Shown: positions 20,437 through 30,237 of the stretch, in pieces
Position numbering within the stretch: position 1 is the first letter of the stretch
Layout of the letters: the number at the start of each line of letters is the position of its first letter
IMG/VR virus record: IMGVR_UViG_3300046010_008210
Coordinates: 1 to 38,912 of that record
Strand: one strand, 5' to 3'
Length of the DNA: 38,912 bases
Source of the DNA: a virus
Made by a program: the position numbers and the translations under genes
The notes under the pieces: model-generated
The model's database searches: none
What the model was told of the DNA's origin: nothing
What the model saw: the letters and a program-made list of their open reading frames with translations, nothing else

Positions 20437-23400
20437 CTACTTGCTCCAGTTGTCGATCGCCGTTTTGGTGTCGAAGATGTACTGAGATGGGATCCCTGCC
20501 GCGTCCAGCAGCTTCGAGGATTGCAGCAGTGCCCGCATGTACCGGTCGTTGGCGGTTACCGTGTCCTTGCGAACCTTTCGCGTTGGGGCTTCTGTGGCCT
20601 TGTACAACTCGTGCAACGCTCGGCCGCCATAGTTCACCAGATCCACCATCGGAACGTCCAGCAGGCTATCGGTGCTCTCGGTTGCCAGGTACTTCTGAAT
20701 CGCATTGACCCCCAAACCGCCGCCGGGGACCAGCGACACCGCCTCCTGAATGAACCGGTTCTGTGCCGACGCCTTGGCCTTGTCGTACCCCTTGCCAAGC
20801 AACGCCGCCCAAGCCGCAGATACCAGCCCCGACATGGCGGAGCCAAACAACAGCACCAGCGCCGTCCGCGCGGCTTTCCCCCATGAGATTTCGCCCGCCG
20901 CCGCCCGCGCGTACGCCTGATAGATCATGTTCATGGCTTTGGCCGTGTCGCCGGTAAACGCCGTCATCATGCCGATCAGCGTGTTCTCTCGGGCGTCCAG
21001 TTGAATGTCGTTGGCGTACTCGATGGTCGCCGTGTTGGCTGTCCGCTCGAACGCTCGCATCGCCCGGCGCGCCGCCCACTTCTTTCGCTTCAGTTCCGGC
21101 CAGTCCTTCGGGGCCTTCTCCAAAAGCACCCGGTACGCCACCACCGCGCCGTGAGCGTCAAAGTAGTTGCTCACCGTGATTGCATCGAGCGTCTTCCGCC
21201 ACGAACGCCACGCGCCCGCCGCGGATGCCGTCGCCGCGTCCTTGTCCAGCGTTGCCACCGCCTTGGCAATCCCCGCGAGGTTGCGAATCGTCGCCGTGCC
21301 AGCGTCCTTAAAAGCCGCGTCGGCGAAGTCATTGTTCAGGGTGTCGTAGAAGTTGCCCGCAGACCCGCCCGCCCACCGCTCACGCGCGGCCGGGGAATAC
21401 TGCATCAGTTCCCGGTACGCCGCCACGCTCGGACGGAACGCCGTCGATGCAACGTCCTTCACGCCCAGTTCGTTGAGCATGCGCGACGCCGAGCCCACCG
21501 CGTTGCGGATCCAGGTGGGGAACCGCAGCTGAGTCTTTGCCCGTGCCCACATCGAGAGCATTTCACGCCACACCCGCCCGATGGGGCTGTAGGTCGTGCC
21601 GCCGCTCCACTCCGCGATTCGGCGCTTCAGCCGTTCGATCGTCTCGGCGCCGTACTTGGCCGTGATCCGCTGTACCGTCTCGGGGTGCAGCAGCGTCTGC
21701 ATGAGCAGTTTGACCCGCTCCGCCTTGCCGATCGTCGTGGATGCCGACTTGCTCCGGGTCAGAATGTCCATGCCAAAGTCGCCAATCAGGATCGGCGTCT
21801 TGCTCGGGCCAAGCCGCTCCTGCATGTACCCGGCCTCTTCCATCGCCGCGATGTAGTTGCCACGCCACGATGTGGGCGTGCCACGCATCTCCGAAAACTC
21901 ACGGTTGAGCTTGATACCCCAGTATCCGGGCACCTTCTCAAGAAACACACCCTTCAACCGCTTGTTCACGCTGCTCAACTTCTCGAAATAGTGCCGGTCG
22001 TATGCCGCCTTGAGTTCGTCCACCATGGCCCGCTGCGCCGGAGTCAACGCCTTGGCCACCGATGCCAGATCGTCCTCGGTGATGCTGATCGGGTCGCTGG
22101 TCCGCTGCGTGCCGAACTGGATCTTCTGGCCCTTCTGGATGCGGGCAATGAACCCCGTGTCTTCCGACGAGGCGTACAGGTACATCGCCTGCCCCAGCGT
22201 CATCGTCCGCACCTTGCCGCCGCTCTTCGCCTGGACGGTCTTTTGCAGGTTCTCGCCCAGCGAGCCCGACACCTCGGCCAGCATCCGCGACGAGCTTTCG
22301 TACCCGTGCTTCTGAACGATTTCGCCCATCAGGTCGCGGAACTGGTGATCGAGCTCCAAAGCGTCGTTCCGCCCCTTCTCCACCTCGCCGAACAACCGAC
22401 GGAACGGGCCCGCCCGCACGCCGCCGTCCAGCATCTGCATCATCGAATCCCAGTTCGTCCGCCGGCGGAGTTGGCGGAGCAACCAACCGGTTTCGACGGT
22501 CTTCGTGCCGCTTCTGGGCAAGTCGGGCTGTGACTCCAGCGAGGTAATCATGCCTTCGCGGATTTCCTTCGCCGCGACCAGTTCGCCCTTGATCCGCACC
22601 ATGTCCAAGTTCTTCTGCTGGAACCGTGCCGACAGGATCGCCCGCGCCGCGTTCTCAATGTCATCGAGCAACACCCGCAGATCCGCCGCCGTGACGCGCT
22701 CGGTGCTCGCGTTCGCCGTACCGCCCGCCGCAGTCGTGAGACTCCCGCCGCTGCCGAGGGTCCGCAGCCGCCGCTTGAGGGTCTGCAACTGCCCCACCGC
22801 CGCGTTCAGCTGCTCCCGAAGTTCCGGCTCCAGTTCCATCCGCGTGGATGCCGTGCCCGCCGCCTTCTCGGCCTGGCGGATCTGCTGCTTGGCCATGTGT
22901 TCGAGCAAGTCACGCTCGAGCTTGCCCGCTTCGATGCCCAAGCGTGCCAGCGTCTTCACATCCCGAACGGCCGTCAGGTACTTGCCCCGAAGCTCGCGCG
23001 GCATGTTCTCACGGATCAGCCGCACCAGTTCATCCCGGAGCCCCTGCTGCAATGCCGCCCGGTCCCGCTCGGCATCCCGAGCCGCGTCCACCTTGCCGCG
23101 CGTCTCGATCCGCCGCATGTCGGTCTGCCGCTTGCGCTCGGCCCTGATCTTCTCCCGCAGGGTGGCAATCTTCGCCGCGGCCTCCGCCCGGCCCGCCTGC
23201 TTGGTCTGCCGGATCGCCGCGGCGACCGCCTTGGCCCCCTGCGTCTGCATCTTCGTCATCAACTTGCCGGTGGCCCGCAGCCGTTCCTTCATGGCCGCGC
23301 GGCCTGAAATCTGTGCGTCTGGTCCGTCTTTGGTCATCTCGGCTACGAGCTTCGCGCGAGCCTGCTTTGCCTCCCGGAACGCCGCTACCCGCTCACTCAG

Positions 23401-26400
23401 TTCCTTCATCGCCGCGGCATGGGCATCGGTCACCTTGGCCGGGTCGTTGCCTGCGTCCTTCAGGAGTGCCCGAGCGGCGCGCATGATTCCCGCTCGCTCA
23501 CCCTTCATCCACGGTTGGCGGGCGATTACCTCATCGACCATCTTCCCGAGCCGCACCTTGCCGACCTTGCCGCCGCTCTGGATCTGCTTGGCCGCCTTGT
23601 ACGCTGCCGCGACCGCCGCCGTGAGAATCACCCGCTGGCGTGATGCCTTGACCGACGCGGGCCGCTGGTCGGCCTTGGCGGGCTTGGGTGCCTTCTCGGG
23701 CTTCGGGGTGGCTCGCACCTTGTCCGCCTGTGCCCGCAGTTCTGCCGCCTGCTGGCGTGCCGCCTCCGCCGCCTTGTACCGGCCTTCGGGGTCCGTGCCC
23801 GCCGCCGCGGTCGATTCCTCGCCCTTGGCAAGCCGCTCCAGCCGGGCCGCTTGTGCGTCCAGGTGTTCGGCTTCCACATCGCGGGCCGCGCGGGTCAGGG
23901 CTTCTTCCGTCGGTTCCTTGCCCGCCGCCTCGATGATCTGGTTGGTGATTGCTTCCGCCGCCTTACGAGCACGGAGGGGCACCGGGCCGACCTTGCCCGC
24001 GATCTGGAGCACCGCCTGCGCGACCTTCACGCCGCTACGGACGACGAGAGCCGCCGCCCAGCGTCCGATCTGGTACGCATTCTCGGCTTGGTCGATGGGG
24101 TCGATGCCGCTGCTCATCTTGCCCTTGTTCATTGCGGCCTTGGTGCGGAGTTTGGCGCGGGCGTCCTTTTCGGTGGCGTCGGCCCATGCGGCGATCTTCT
24201 CCGTCACGGTTCCGCTCACGCCCTCGACCTTGGCGGATTCCATCGGGGCCACGCGGCGTCGAATCGCCTCTTCGATCATGGGCATGAGCTTGGCAAACTC
24301 CGCCTTGCTCCACCACGCGGGCGCGGATTCGTAGTACGCCGCCGTTTCGTGCGACGCGCCCGACTTCCCCCGCTTGGTCGCCACATACTGCTCGAACAGA
24401 CGCGCCCAGATTTCGCGGGGCTCTCGCCAGTACGAAGTCAGCTTGAACTGCTGCGCCTTCAACTGGTTCTTTTCGTCCGCGTCCTCGATCTTGGAAGCGT
24501 TCTTCTTGGCAATCTTCGAGGCCATCCACGGATCGCTCATTGTTTGAGCGGCCTTTGCCATCAGTTCCTTGTCGGGCTTCAACTCTTCTGCGATGCTGTA
24601 GTTGCGGGAGTTCTCCGACAGCGAGCTGATCTTGCCGCCGCCCAGTACCTTGCCCTGACGATTGCGGGCGGTTGCCTCCACACCGAGAGCCTTGCCGCCC
24701 TCGTAGTCCATCCAGTGGCCCATCTCGTGAGCCAACGCCTTGGTTTCAAACGGGCCGATGACGGTGCCGTATGACACGGACCTGTCCGTGGGGTGGTACA
24801 GGCCGGACGCATTGCCCTCCATGAATGGGTACTTGCCGCGCGTGTGAACGATGGTCAGGCCAGTGTGCCGCATCACGTCCGCGAGCGGCCCAACTGCCTC
24901 TTCGATTTCCGCAACGGCGGCACCCATCGCCTTCACTTCTTCCGGGGTGATCGTTGTGCCATCCTGCCGCTTGACCTTCACGCCACGCTCTTTCAGCATG
25001 GTGGTATCGACCGCAGCGGTGATGTTGCCGAAGCTGGTGTTGCGCCCCTTGTCGTACCTGGCCCGTGCTGTAACCGCCTTCTTGAACTCGGGGTTTGCGT
25101 CCACGATTGCAGCCGGAACCTTCTCGCCAGTGCTGATTGCCTTCTTGACGGTGGCGACGTACTGCTGCCGAATGTCGTCCCACTGCGACGAATCCAGATC
25201 GCTCTCGTGCTTCTTCATCGACTCGTAGCGGGCTTCCCACACGGGGATAGACACCTCCAACTGCCGACGACGCTTCGAGGGAATCCGGGTCTTCAGTTCT
25301 TCCTTGCCGCGTTCGATGGCCTTGTAATACTGAAGCAGCAAGCTCTTGATGCCGCTCCGCATGAACTCGGGCTGCGTCTTCTCCCAAGCCTTCTTCGGTG
25401 CTGGCGGAGTGTCGGACGGTGCCGCCGCTTCCACCTTCGCCGCCTCCGCGCCGGTCGCGGGTGCGGCCTCATCCGCACGGCTCAGCATCGCGTCATCCGC
25501 CGAATACAGCCCCTTGGTGTTGTCGCGGCTCTTTGGTCCGCTCAAGGTGTAGTTTCGCAGGTACGGCGGTTCTGTTTCCGTCGAACCAGAATCGACGCCT
25601 TCAAACGCCGCGTTCAACTTCGCCGACCGAATCCGCTCCGCCTCCACCTCGTTCCGCGTTGCCCGAGTCTGCACCTCGGTGACAGTGAACACCTCCGCAC
25701 CGTTCCGAATGCGAACCTTGTCGCCGACCTTGAACCGCTCGATGGGGTTGCGCTGTGTGTCTCCGGGTGTGGCCTCTGCCTTCTTCGGCTTGGCTGATTC
25801 GATTCGCTGCTTGCCCGCCTTCGTCTTGGTGTACGCCCCGGTTCGACCGCTCGCGGGTTCAAGCCAGCCGCGCTTGATCGCCGCCGCCCGGATCGCGTCG
25901 AGTGCCGACTGGGCCGTGCCGTCGTTGGATTTACCGCCGTCCTTTGAGTTGGTGTCCCAACCCTTGGGGTCGGTGATCTTCCACACGACGTATTTGTTGG
26001 CGTACATGCCCATCTCGTATCGCTCGACCGTCAGGCCCCATTCCGCAGCCGCCGCGGTCACGGTCGCCGGCACCGGCTTGGCCATCTCGGCATCGACGGC
26101 CTTGCGTGCCGCTTCGCTCTCGGCCTCCTGCTTGGCCGCGCGTACACGCTCCGCTTCGGCACGTTCGCGGGCCTTGCCGCCTTTGAGCAGCCGGTGGGGT
26201 GTGGCTGTCACCGCATTCTTTGCTCCATCGGGGATGATGTAGACGTAGCCGCCCGGCAGGCCCGTCTTGGTCACTTCGCCCGAGAACATGCCGCCGCCTG
26301 GCGTCAATGCCTCGATGTGATCGCCCTCGTACATCTCGCCATCGTCGGGTGTGGCCGTACTCTTGGGGGATGGAGCCGGTGTCTCTGGCCCCATGTCGAT

Positions 26401-29400
26401 CGCACTGGCCAGAATGCCCTTAGCCCCGGCGTAGAAGTTGCCCTTTGCGGCAGTCTGTCCGCCCTTGCTTGGCTTTGACAACTTCGGGTAATCCTTGAGT
26501 ACCCGCTCGTCCACCTCTTCGCCGCGAGCAATCGCACCGCGCACCGCGTCCTCGTGGAAGTTCTCGTAATCCGCGTTTGGGCTTGCCGCAGTGCCTGAGT
26601 TTTCATTCTGGCCGAGATACCGCCGATTGGCCCGCTGCATGGCCACCCATTCGGCCCGCGTCACTTCGTCCGGCGCGTACCCCTTGGCCTCAAACTCATC
26701 GAGGTTCATGCTTCCGGCAATAGTGTCGGTCTGTTCGTTCTTGCGTGCGCCGGACTTCACAGCCTCCGCGTTCTTTGTGGCGGAATCCTTCGCCCTCTTC
26801 GCCGCCACCATCTCACGCAGCTTCTTGACCGTCCCAACGATTCCGCCCACCCGCTTTACCATCTTCTCGTTGGTAGTGTGGTAATCTGCTGTTCTCGGGT
26901 CCGCGTTCGCCTCGCGCACCACCAACACCGGGCTGGTAGTCTGCACTTCCCATTCCTTGGTTCCGAACTCGCCGTCGCTGGCAAACTTGACCAGAACACG
27001 GTCGCCCTTTGCAAGCGGCTTGTTCTTCTTCTCGCCCAACTCGGCCAGCAACGCGGCCCGGTCCATGCTGGCCACGGGGGTCAGTTCACTCTTGGGTGTG
27101 CGCACCCGTTCAAGTGTGTTTCTTTCACCAACCCGGTATCCTGGCCAAATGTGAACCGCGCCGCCCAGCAGTCGATCCCACGCAAAGACCTGCGGATTGG
27201 TCAGCGATTCATTCTCGCCGTCAATCTGCGGAGCCTCAATTACTGCCTGTCCCAGCACCTTGTCCGCGTCATCGACAATCTGCACAACGCTATGAACCCG
27301 CCCTGTTTCATTGGCCAGTTTCGCAGCCAGTTCCAATGGCTGGCGTGTCTGCTGTGCCGAAAACGGAACTCCGGTTTTTGTTCCGGCTGTCCTCGGTGGC
27401 GCCTTCCCGCCATTCACCCATTGAATCATCAAGCCGCGCAACTGCTGCTTCATGTCGCCAGCGTTCTCGAACATCTGCAAATGCGGGCGCACTCGCTCCG
27501 AAATGATTGCCATTCCCTTCCGGGAATCGGTGGCAGCAGATCCTTCGAGGGCCGGTTCACTCTTAGGTGAACTATCCGGTTTTGCCGGAGGGTTCGCAAG
27601 GTCGGGGTAGTCGGCGAGGACGGACGCGGGGACGGGCTTGCCTTCGGAGAGGGCACGGCCAACCGATACGCTGTGTGCGTACGCGCTGTAGTTCCGCGAC
27701 AACTCCCGAGCCTTGGCGTCCGCATCCACCGCCGCAGAGGCGCGACGATCTTGCAGCGTTGGCACCGTCAGCACCACGCCGTTCGGCGTCGATCGCACCA
27801 AGTTCCCAGCGGCTTTCATTGCCGCGTCACGGGCCTTGTTTGCAGCGGCCACCTGCTTGGCACCGTCCGCACTGAACTCCGCCCGCGTCATCTCCCAAGG
27901 CTCTCTCGTGCCGCCCCCACTCTCCCGCTCGGACGACTGAGCCCCAATCACGGGGGCCGATGTGCTGGTCTGTGCAGCTACGGGGGTGGGGGTGGGGGTC
28001 TTTGTGGCCGGGGCGTCAGTGATGAACACCTCCGACAGTGATCCGCCGCGAACCACCGTTCGGACTCGCACGCCGTTGCGAACGCTGACGGCCTTGTAGT
28101 CGTTGGGGGTCTTGGCCCATTCCGCTTTCGTCATCCGCACCGCGCCCGTCGCGTCGATGTTCACCAGCGGCGCAGCCTTGCGTTCGTCGCTCTCCCGCTT
28201 CCTGCTCGCCTCGATGGCCTTCTCGCGGGTGTCCTTGCGTGCCTGCTCCTTGGCAATCTGAACGGGGTCGTTCCGGTCGGCCTTGGCTCGCAGGTCCGAT
28301 GCACGGGCCTTGAGTTCCTTGGCCTTGCGAATGTCGTTCAGTGAACCTTCGATGGCTTGATTGGTCTTCTTTTGCAGCCCAGAACGAACGCGACCACTCC
28401 CGCCAGTGACCGCAGCACCGGGGGCATTGTCAAACCGTCGGCTCGCCTTGTTGGAAAGTGCGTCGGCCCGTGCGTCCAGTTCCGCCGCCTGTGCCCGCAG
28501 GCTTTCGGCGTAGGTCGCTGGCTTCGCCACCTTCTTCCCGGCGTCGGGAACTTCGGGGGTGACTTCGGGGGTGACTTCGGGGGCATACGCCTCCCCAATC
28601 GCATCCGCCGCGGCACGATCCAACGGGGCCACCTGCCGCCCAATCGTCGCGTCCTGCTCGGCCTGCATCTGCCGCGCCTGCGAGGATGCACGCGAAGCCT
28701 GACGCCGCGCGAGCATCTTCCGGCGAAGGTTGGACATGCCGTCGGGGGACAATTGGCGACCACGGCTCACCGCTTCCGGTTCTTCCATCGTGGCAAGATC
28801 GGGGGCCGCTTCTTCAACTCCGGGCACTGGTGGGGCTACCTGTCCCGTCGCACCAGGCATAACCGCCGCGTCCGCCTTCTCCGCCGCAACCTGCTCCGGG
28901 CCGCTCAGTTCGTCCCAAAGACGCTCGATGTACGCATTGGCCGCGTCATCGTCCCGCGTGGCCTGCTGATTCCAGTCGGCCCGCAGATCGTCCAGCAAAG
29001 GCGCGGACGGGTCGGGACCATCGGGCACCGTTGGCGCCTGCGCTGGCGGCGTGGGCCGCTGCTGTACCTTCCGCCTCTGGCCGTAGGCATCCGTCGCCAC
29101 CGCAACGCCACCGCCTGCTCCACCCATCAGACCGCCGACGACAGCCTCCGCAGCCTTGCCGGTTGCGTACTGGCCCACCGCATCATCGGGCAACTGGCCG
29201 CGAATCGGCTGGGCCGCGAGTCCGCCAACGTCCTGAATCACGCTCTGGCTCGGTTCGGTCAAGCCCTCTTCCAGCATCGACCGCCCGACCGTTCCGACGC
29301 CGCGGCGAATCGTGCCGCCCAGCGTGTTGGTGCCCACCTTGGCAACCGCACCTTCGGCACCCGTCAGCGAATCGAGCAACGCCGCCGGCACTGCTGCCGT

Positions 29401-30234
29401 GCCCGAGACACCGAACGCACGGGCCAACGCTTCCCGCTGATCCATCGCCGGGTTCGCTTCCATGATTCGGTTGGCCGTTTCCGCCATGCCGCTGGCCCAT
29501 TGGCTGAGCATGTTCGGAGCAAACGCACCCGCCGCGGCACCTGCAGGTCCACCGATTGCACCGCCGACCAATCCGCCGCCCATGCTCGCGCCCATGTCGA
29601 TCATCGTGCCGCCTGCCGCTCGGGCGATGCCTGCCCCGGAGAATGGGGACGGAGTGCCGCCCATCGCTGCGTCATACGCCGCCACTGGTGCGTTGCCGAT
29701 GGTCCGCAGAACGTCCGCCCGCTCGCCGAGAGCACCGGACACCGCGTTGAGCATGGGGGAACGCGGGGGTGCCGCCAACGAGTCCACCGCTTGGTTCGCC
29801 AGATTGCCGCCCGCACCCTGCAGGCCCGGCGACACCATGTCGAGCGTGTTGCCGACTGCAGGCAGCACCGCAGCTGCAGGATCGTTCGACGCCTCGAAGC
29901 CGCCGCGTACCAGGGTGAGCACATCCGCCGCCGCAATCGGGATCCGCTGGGCGAGGCCAATGCCGAAGTTCTCGAGCATCCCCTGCCGCGGGCCCGGAGC
30001 CTGCACGGCGGGACGATCAAACGCGCCGGCCCCTGTCGGCTGCTGGTATCCACTCACGGATCCGGCGAGCATTCCGGGCGATTGGGCGGTCTGGGCGGTC
30101 GATGCAGCCATCGCCGCACGCCGCGCCTCGATCCGTGAACGCAGCGACGGCGCTGGGGCCGCAGTCTGTGCCATCGCCGCGCGGCGTGCTTCGATGCGGT
30201 CACGCAGGGTCTGGGTCGTTCCTACTTGGCTCAT
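20437..30234 (-). CDS. Giant polyvalent virion protein with zincin domain
   Basis: 3265 residues from ATG 30234, with a strong ribosome site (AGAGGTG) overlapping the upstream stop. Layout: a Gly/Ala-rich membrane-active segment near 210-360 (MGGGLVGGAIGGPAGAAAGA); disordered Lys/Ala/Arg linkers; three degenerate modules ending in ADYPDL-type motifs (about 875, 1248, 1710); several SH3-like patches (KGDRVLVKF, VGDKVRIRN); a zinc peptidase-like domain with HEMGH (His1836, Glu1837, His1840) and a likely third ligand Glu1941 (REIWARLFEQY); a long basic coiled-coil stretch (about 2050-2500); and a large C-terminal helical region with hydrophobic segments near 3090-3130. This matches phage large polyvalent proteins injected with the DNA. 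Roles could include ejection, wall opening or host-protein cleavage. Confidence 0.8.
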   Translation of the reverse strand: MSQVGTTQTLRDRIEARRAAMAQTAAPAPSLRSRIEARRAAMAASTAQTAQSPGMLAGSVSGYQQPTGAGAFDRPAVQAPGPRQGMLENFGIGLAQRIPIAAADVLTLVRGGFEASNDPAAAVLPAVGNTLDMVSPGLQGAGGNLANQAVDSLAAPPRSPMLNAVSGALGERADVLRTIGNAPVAAYDAAMGGTPSPFSGAGIARAAGGTMIDMGASMGGGLVGGAIGGPAGAAAGAFAPNMLSQWASGMAETANRIMEANPAMDQREALARAFGVSGTAAVPAALLDSLTGAEGAVAKVGTNTLGGTIRRGVGTVGRSMLEEGLTEPSQSVIQDVGGLAAQPIRGQLPDDAVGQYATGKAAEAVVGGLMGGAGGGVAVATDAYGQRRKVQQRPTPPAQAPTVPDGPDPSAPLLDDLRADWNQQATRDDDAANAYIERLWDELSGPEQVAAEKADAAVMPGATGQVAPPVPGVEEAAPDLATMEEPEAVSRGRQLSPDGMSNLRRKMLARRQASRASSQARQMQAEQDATIGRQVAPLDRAAADAIGEAYAPEVTPEVTPEVPDAGKKVAKPATYAESLRAQAAELDARADALSNKASRRFDNAPGAAVTGGSGRVRSGLQKKTNQAIEGSLNDIRKAKELKARASDLRAKADRNDPVQIAKEQARKDTREKAIEASRKRESDERKAAPLVNIDATGAVRMTKAEWAKTPNDYKAVSVRNGVRVRTVVRGGSLSEVFITDAPATKTPTPTPVAAQTSTSAPVIGAQSSERESGGGTREPWEMTRAEFSADGAKQVAAANKARDAAMKAAGNLVRSTPNGVVLTVPTLQDRRASAAVDADAKARELSRNYSAYAHSVSVGRALSEGKPVPASVLADYPDLANPPAKPDSSPKSEPALEGSAATDSRKGMAIISERVRPHLQMFENAGDMKQQLRGLMIQWVNGGKAPPRTAGTKTGVPFSAQQTRQPLELAAKLANETGRVHSVVQIVDDADKVLGQAVIEAPQIDGENESLTNPQVFAWDRLLGGAVHIWPGYRVGERNTLERVRTPKSELTPVASMDRAALLAELGEKKNKPLAKGDRVLVKFASDGEFGTKEWEVQTTSPVLVVREANADPRTADYHTTNEKMVKRVGGIVGTVKKLREMVAAKRAKDSATKNAEAVKSGARKNEQTDTIAGSMNLDEFEAKGYAPDEVTRAEWVAMQRANRRYLGQNENSGTAASPNADYENFHEDAVRGAIARGEEVDERVLKDYPKLSKPSKGGQTAAKGNFYAGAKGILASAIDMGPETPAPSPKSTATPDDGEMYEGDHIEALTPGGGMFSGEVTKTGLPGGYVYIIPDGAKNAVTATPHRLLKGGKARERAEAERVRAAKQEAESEAARKAVDAEMAKPVPATVTAAAAEWGLTVERYEMGMYANKYVVWKITDPKGWDTNSKDGGKSNDGTAQSALDAIRAAAIKRGWLEPASGRTGAYTKTKAGKQRIESAKPKKAEATPGDTQRNPIERFKVGDKVRIRNGAEVFTVTEVQTRATRNEVEAERIRSAKLNAAFEGVDSGSTETEPPYLRNYTLSGPKSRDNTKGLYSADDAMLSRADEAAPATGAEAAKVEAAAPSDTPPAPKKAWEKTQPEFMRSGIKSLLLQYYKAIERGKEELKTRIPSKRRRQLEVSIPVWEARYESMKKHESDLDSSQWDDIRQQYVATVKKAISTGEKVPAAIVDANPEFKKAVTARARYDKGRNTSFGNITAAVDTTMLKERGVKVKRQDGTTITPEEVKAMGAAVAEIEEAVGPLADVMRHTGLTIVHTRGKYPFMEGNASGLYHPTDRSVSYGTVIGPFETKALAHEMGHWMDYEGGKALGVEATARNRQGKVLGGGKISSLSENSRNYSIAEELKPDKELMAKAAQTMSDPWMASKIAKKNASKIEDADEKNQLKAQQFKLTSYWREPREIWARLFEQYVATKRGKSGASHETAAYYESAPAWWSKAEFAKLMPMIEEAIRRRVAPMESAKVEGVSGTVTEKIAAWADATEKDARAKLRTKAAMNKGKMSSGIDPIDQAENAYQIGRWAAALVVRSGVKVAQAVLQIAGKVGPVPLRARKAAEAITNQIIEAAGKEPTEEALTRAARDVEAEHLDAQAARLERLAKGEESTAAAGTDPEGRYKAAEAARQQAAELRAQADKVRATPKPEKAPKPAKADQRPASVKASRQRVILTAAVAAAYKAAKQIQSGGKVGKVRLGKMVDEVIARQPWMKGERAGIMRAARALLKDAGNDPAKVTDAHAAAMKELSERVAAFREAKQARAKLVAEMTKDGPDAQISGRAAMKERLRATGKLMTKMQTQGAKAVAAAIRQTKQAGRAEAAAKIATLREKIRAERKRQTDMRRIETRGKVDAARDAERDRAALQQGLRDELVRLIRENMPRELRGKYLTAVRDVKTLARLGIEAGKLERDLLEHMAKQQIRQAEKAAGTASTRMELEPELREQLNAAVGQLQTLKRRLRTLGSGGSLTTAAGGTANASTERVTAADLRVLLDDIENAARAILSARFQQKNLDMVRIKGELVAAKEIREGMITSLESQPDLPRSGTKTVETGWLLRQLRRRTNWDSMMQMLDGGVRAGPFRRLFGEVEKGRNDALELDHQFRDLMGEIVQKHGYESSSRMLAEVSGSLGENLQKTVQAKSGGKVRTMTLGQAMYLYASSEDTGFIARIQKGQKIQFGTQRTSDPISITEDDLASVAKALTPAQRAMVDELKAAYDRHYFEKLSSVNKRLKGVFLEKVPGYWGIKLNREFSEMRGTPTSWRGNYIAAMEEAGYMQERLGPSKTPILIGDFGMDILTRSKSASTTIGKAERVKLLMQTLLHPETVQRITAKYGAETIERLKRRIAEWSGGTTYSPIGRVWREMLSMWARAKTQLRFPTWIRNAVGSASRMLNELGVKDVASTAFRPSVAAYRELMQYSPAARERWAGGSAGNFYDTLNNDFADAAFKDAGTATIRNLAGIAKAVATLDKDAATASAAGAWRSWRKTLDAITVSNYFDAHGAVVAYRVLLEKAPKDWPELKRKKWAARRAMRAFERTANTATIEYANDIQLDARENTLIGMMTAFTGDTAKAMNMIYQAYARAAAGEISWGKAARTALVLLFGSAMSGLVSAAWAALLGKGYDKAKASAQNRFIQEAVSLVPGGGLGVNAIQKYLATESTDSLLDVPMVDLVNYGGRALHELYKATEAPTRKVRKDTVTANDRYMRALLQSSKLLDAAGIPSQYIFDTKTAIDNWSK

Positions 30235-30237
30235 GTA

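Noticed and set aside
22505-24334. Plus-strand open frame (609 codons) opposite the giant gene
   Set aside because: Antisense to a continuous, domain-bearing protein; composition is Ala/Ser/Arg-rich without any recognisable motif.
28550-28583. Tandem 12-base repeat (ACTTCGGGGGTG) as a CRISPR or regulatory repeat
   Set aside because: It encodes a simple PEVTPEVT linker in frame inside the giant protein, without spacers or dyads.
28357-30138. Plus-strand open frame (593 codons) opposite the N-terminus of the giant gene
   Set aside because: Same reason: mirror of codon bias on the true strand, with no ribosome site.
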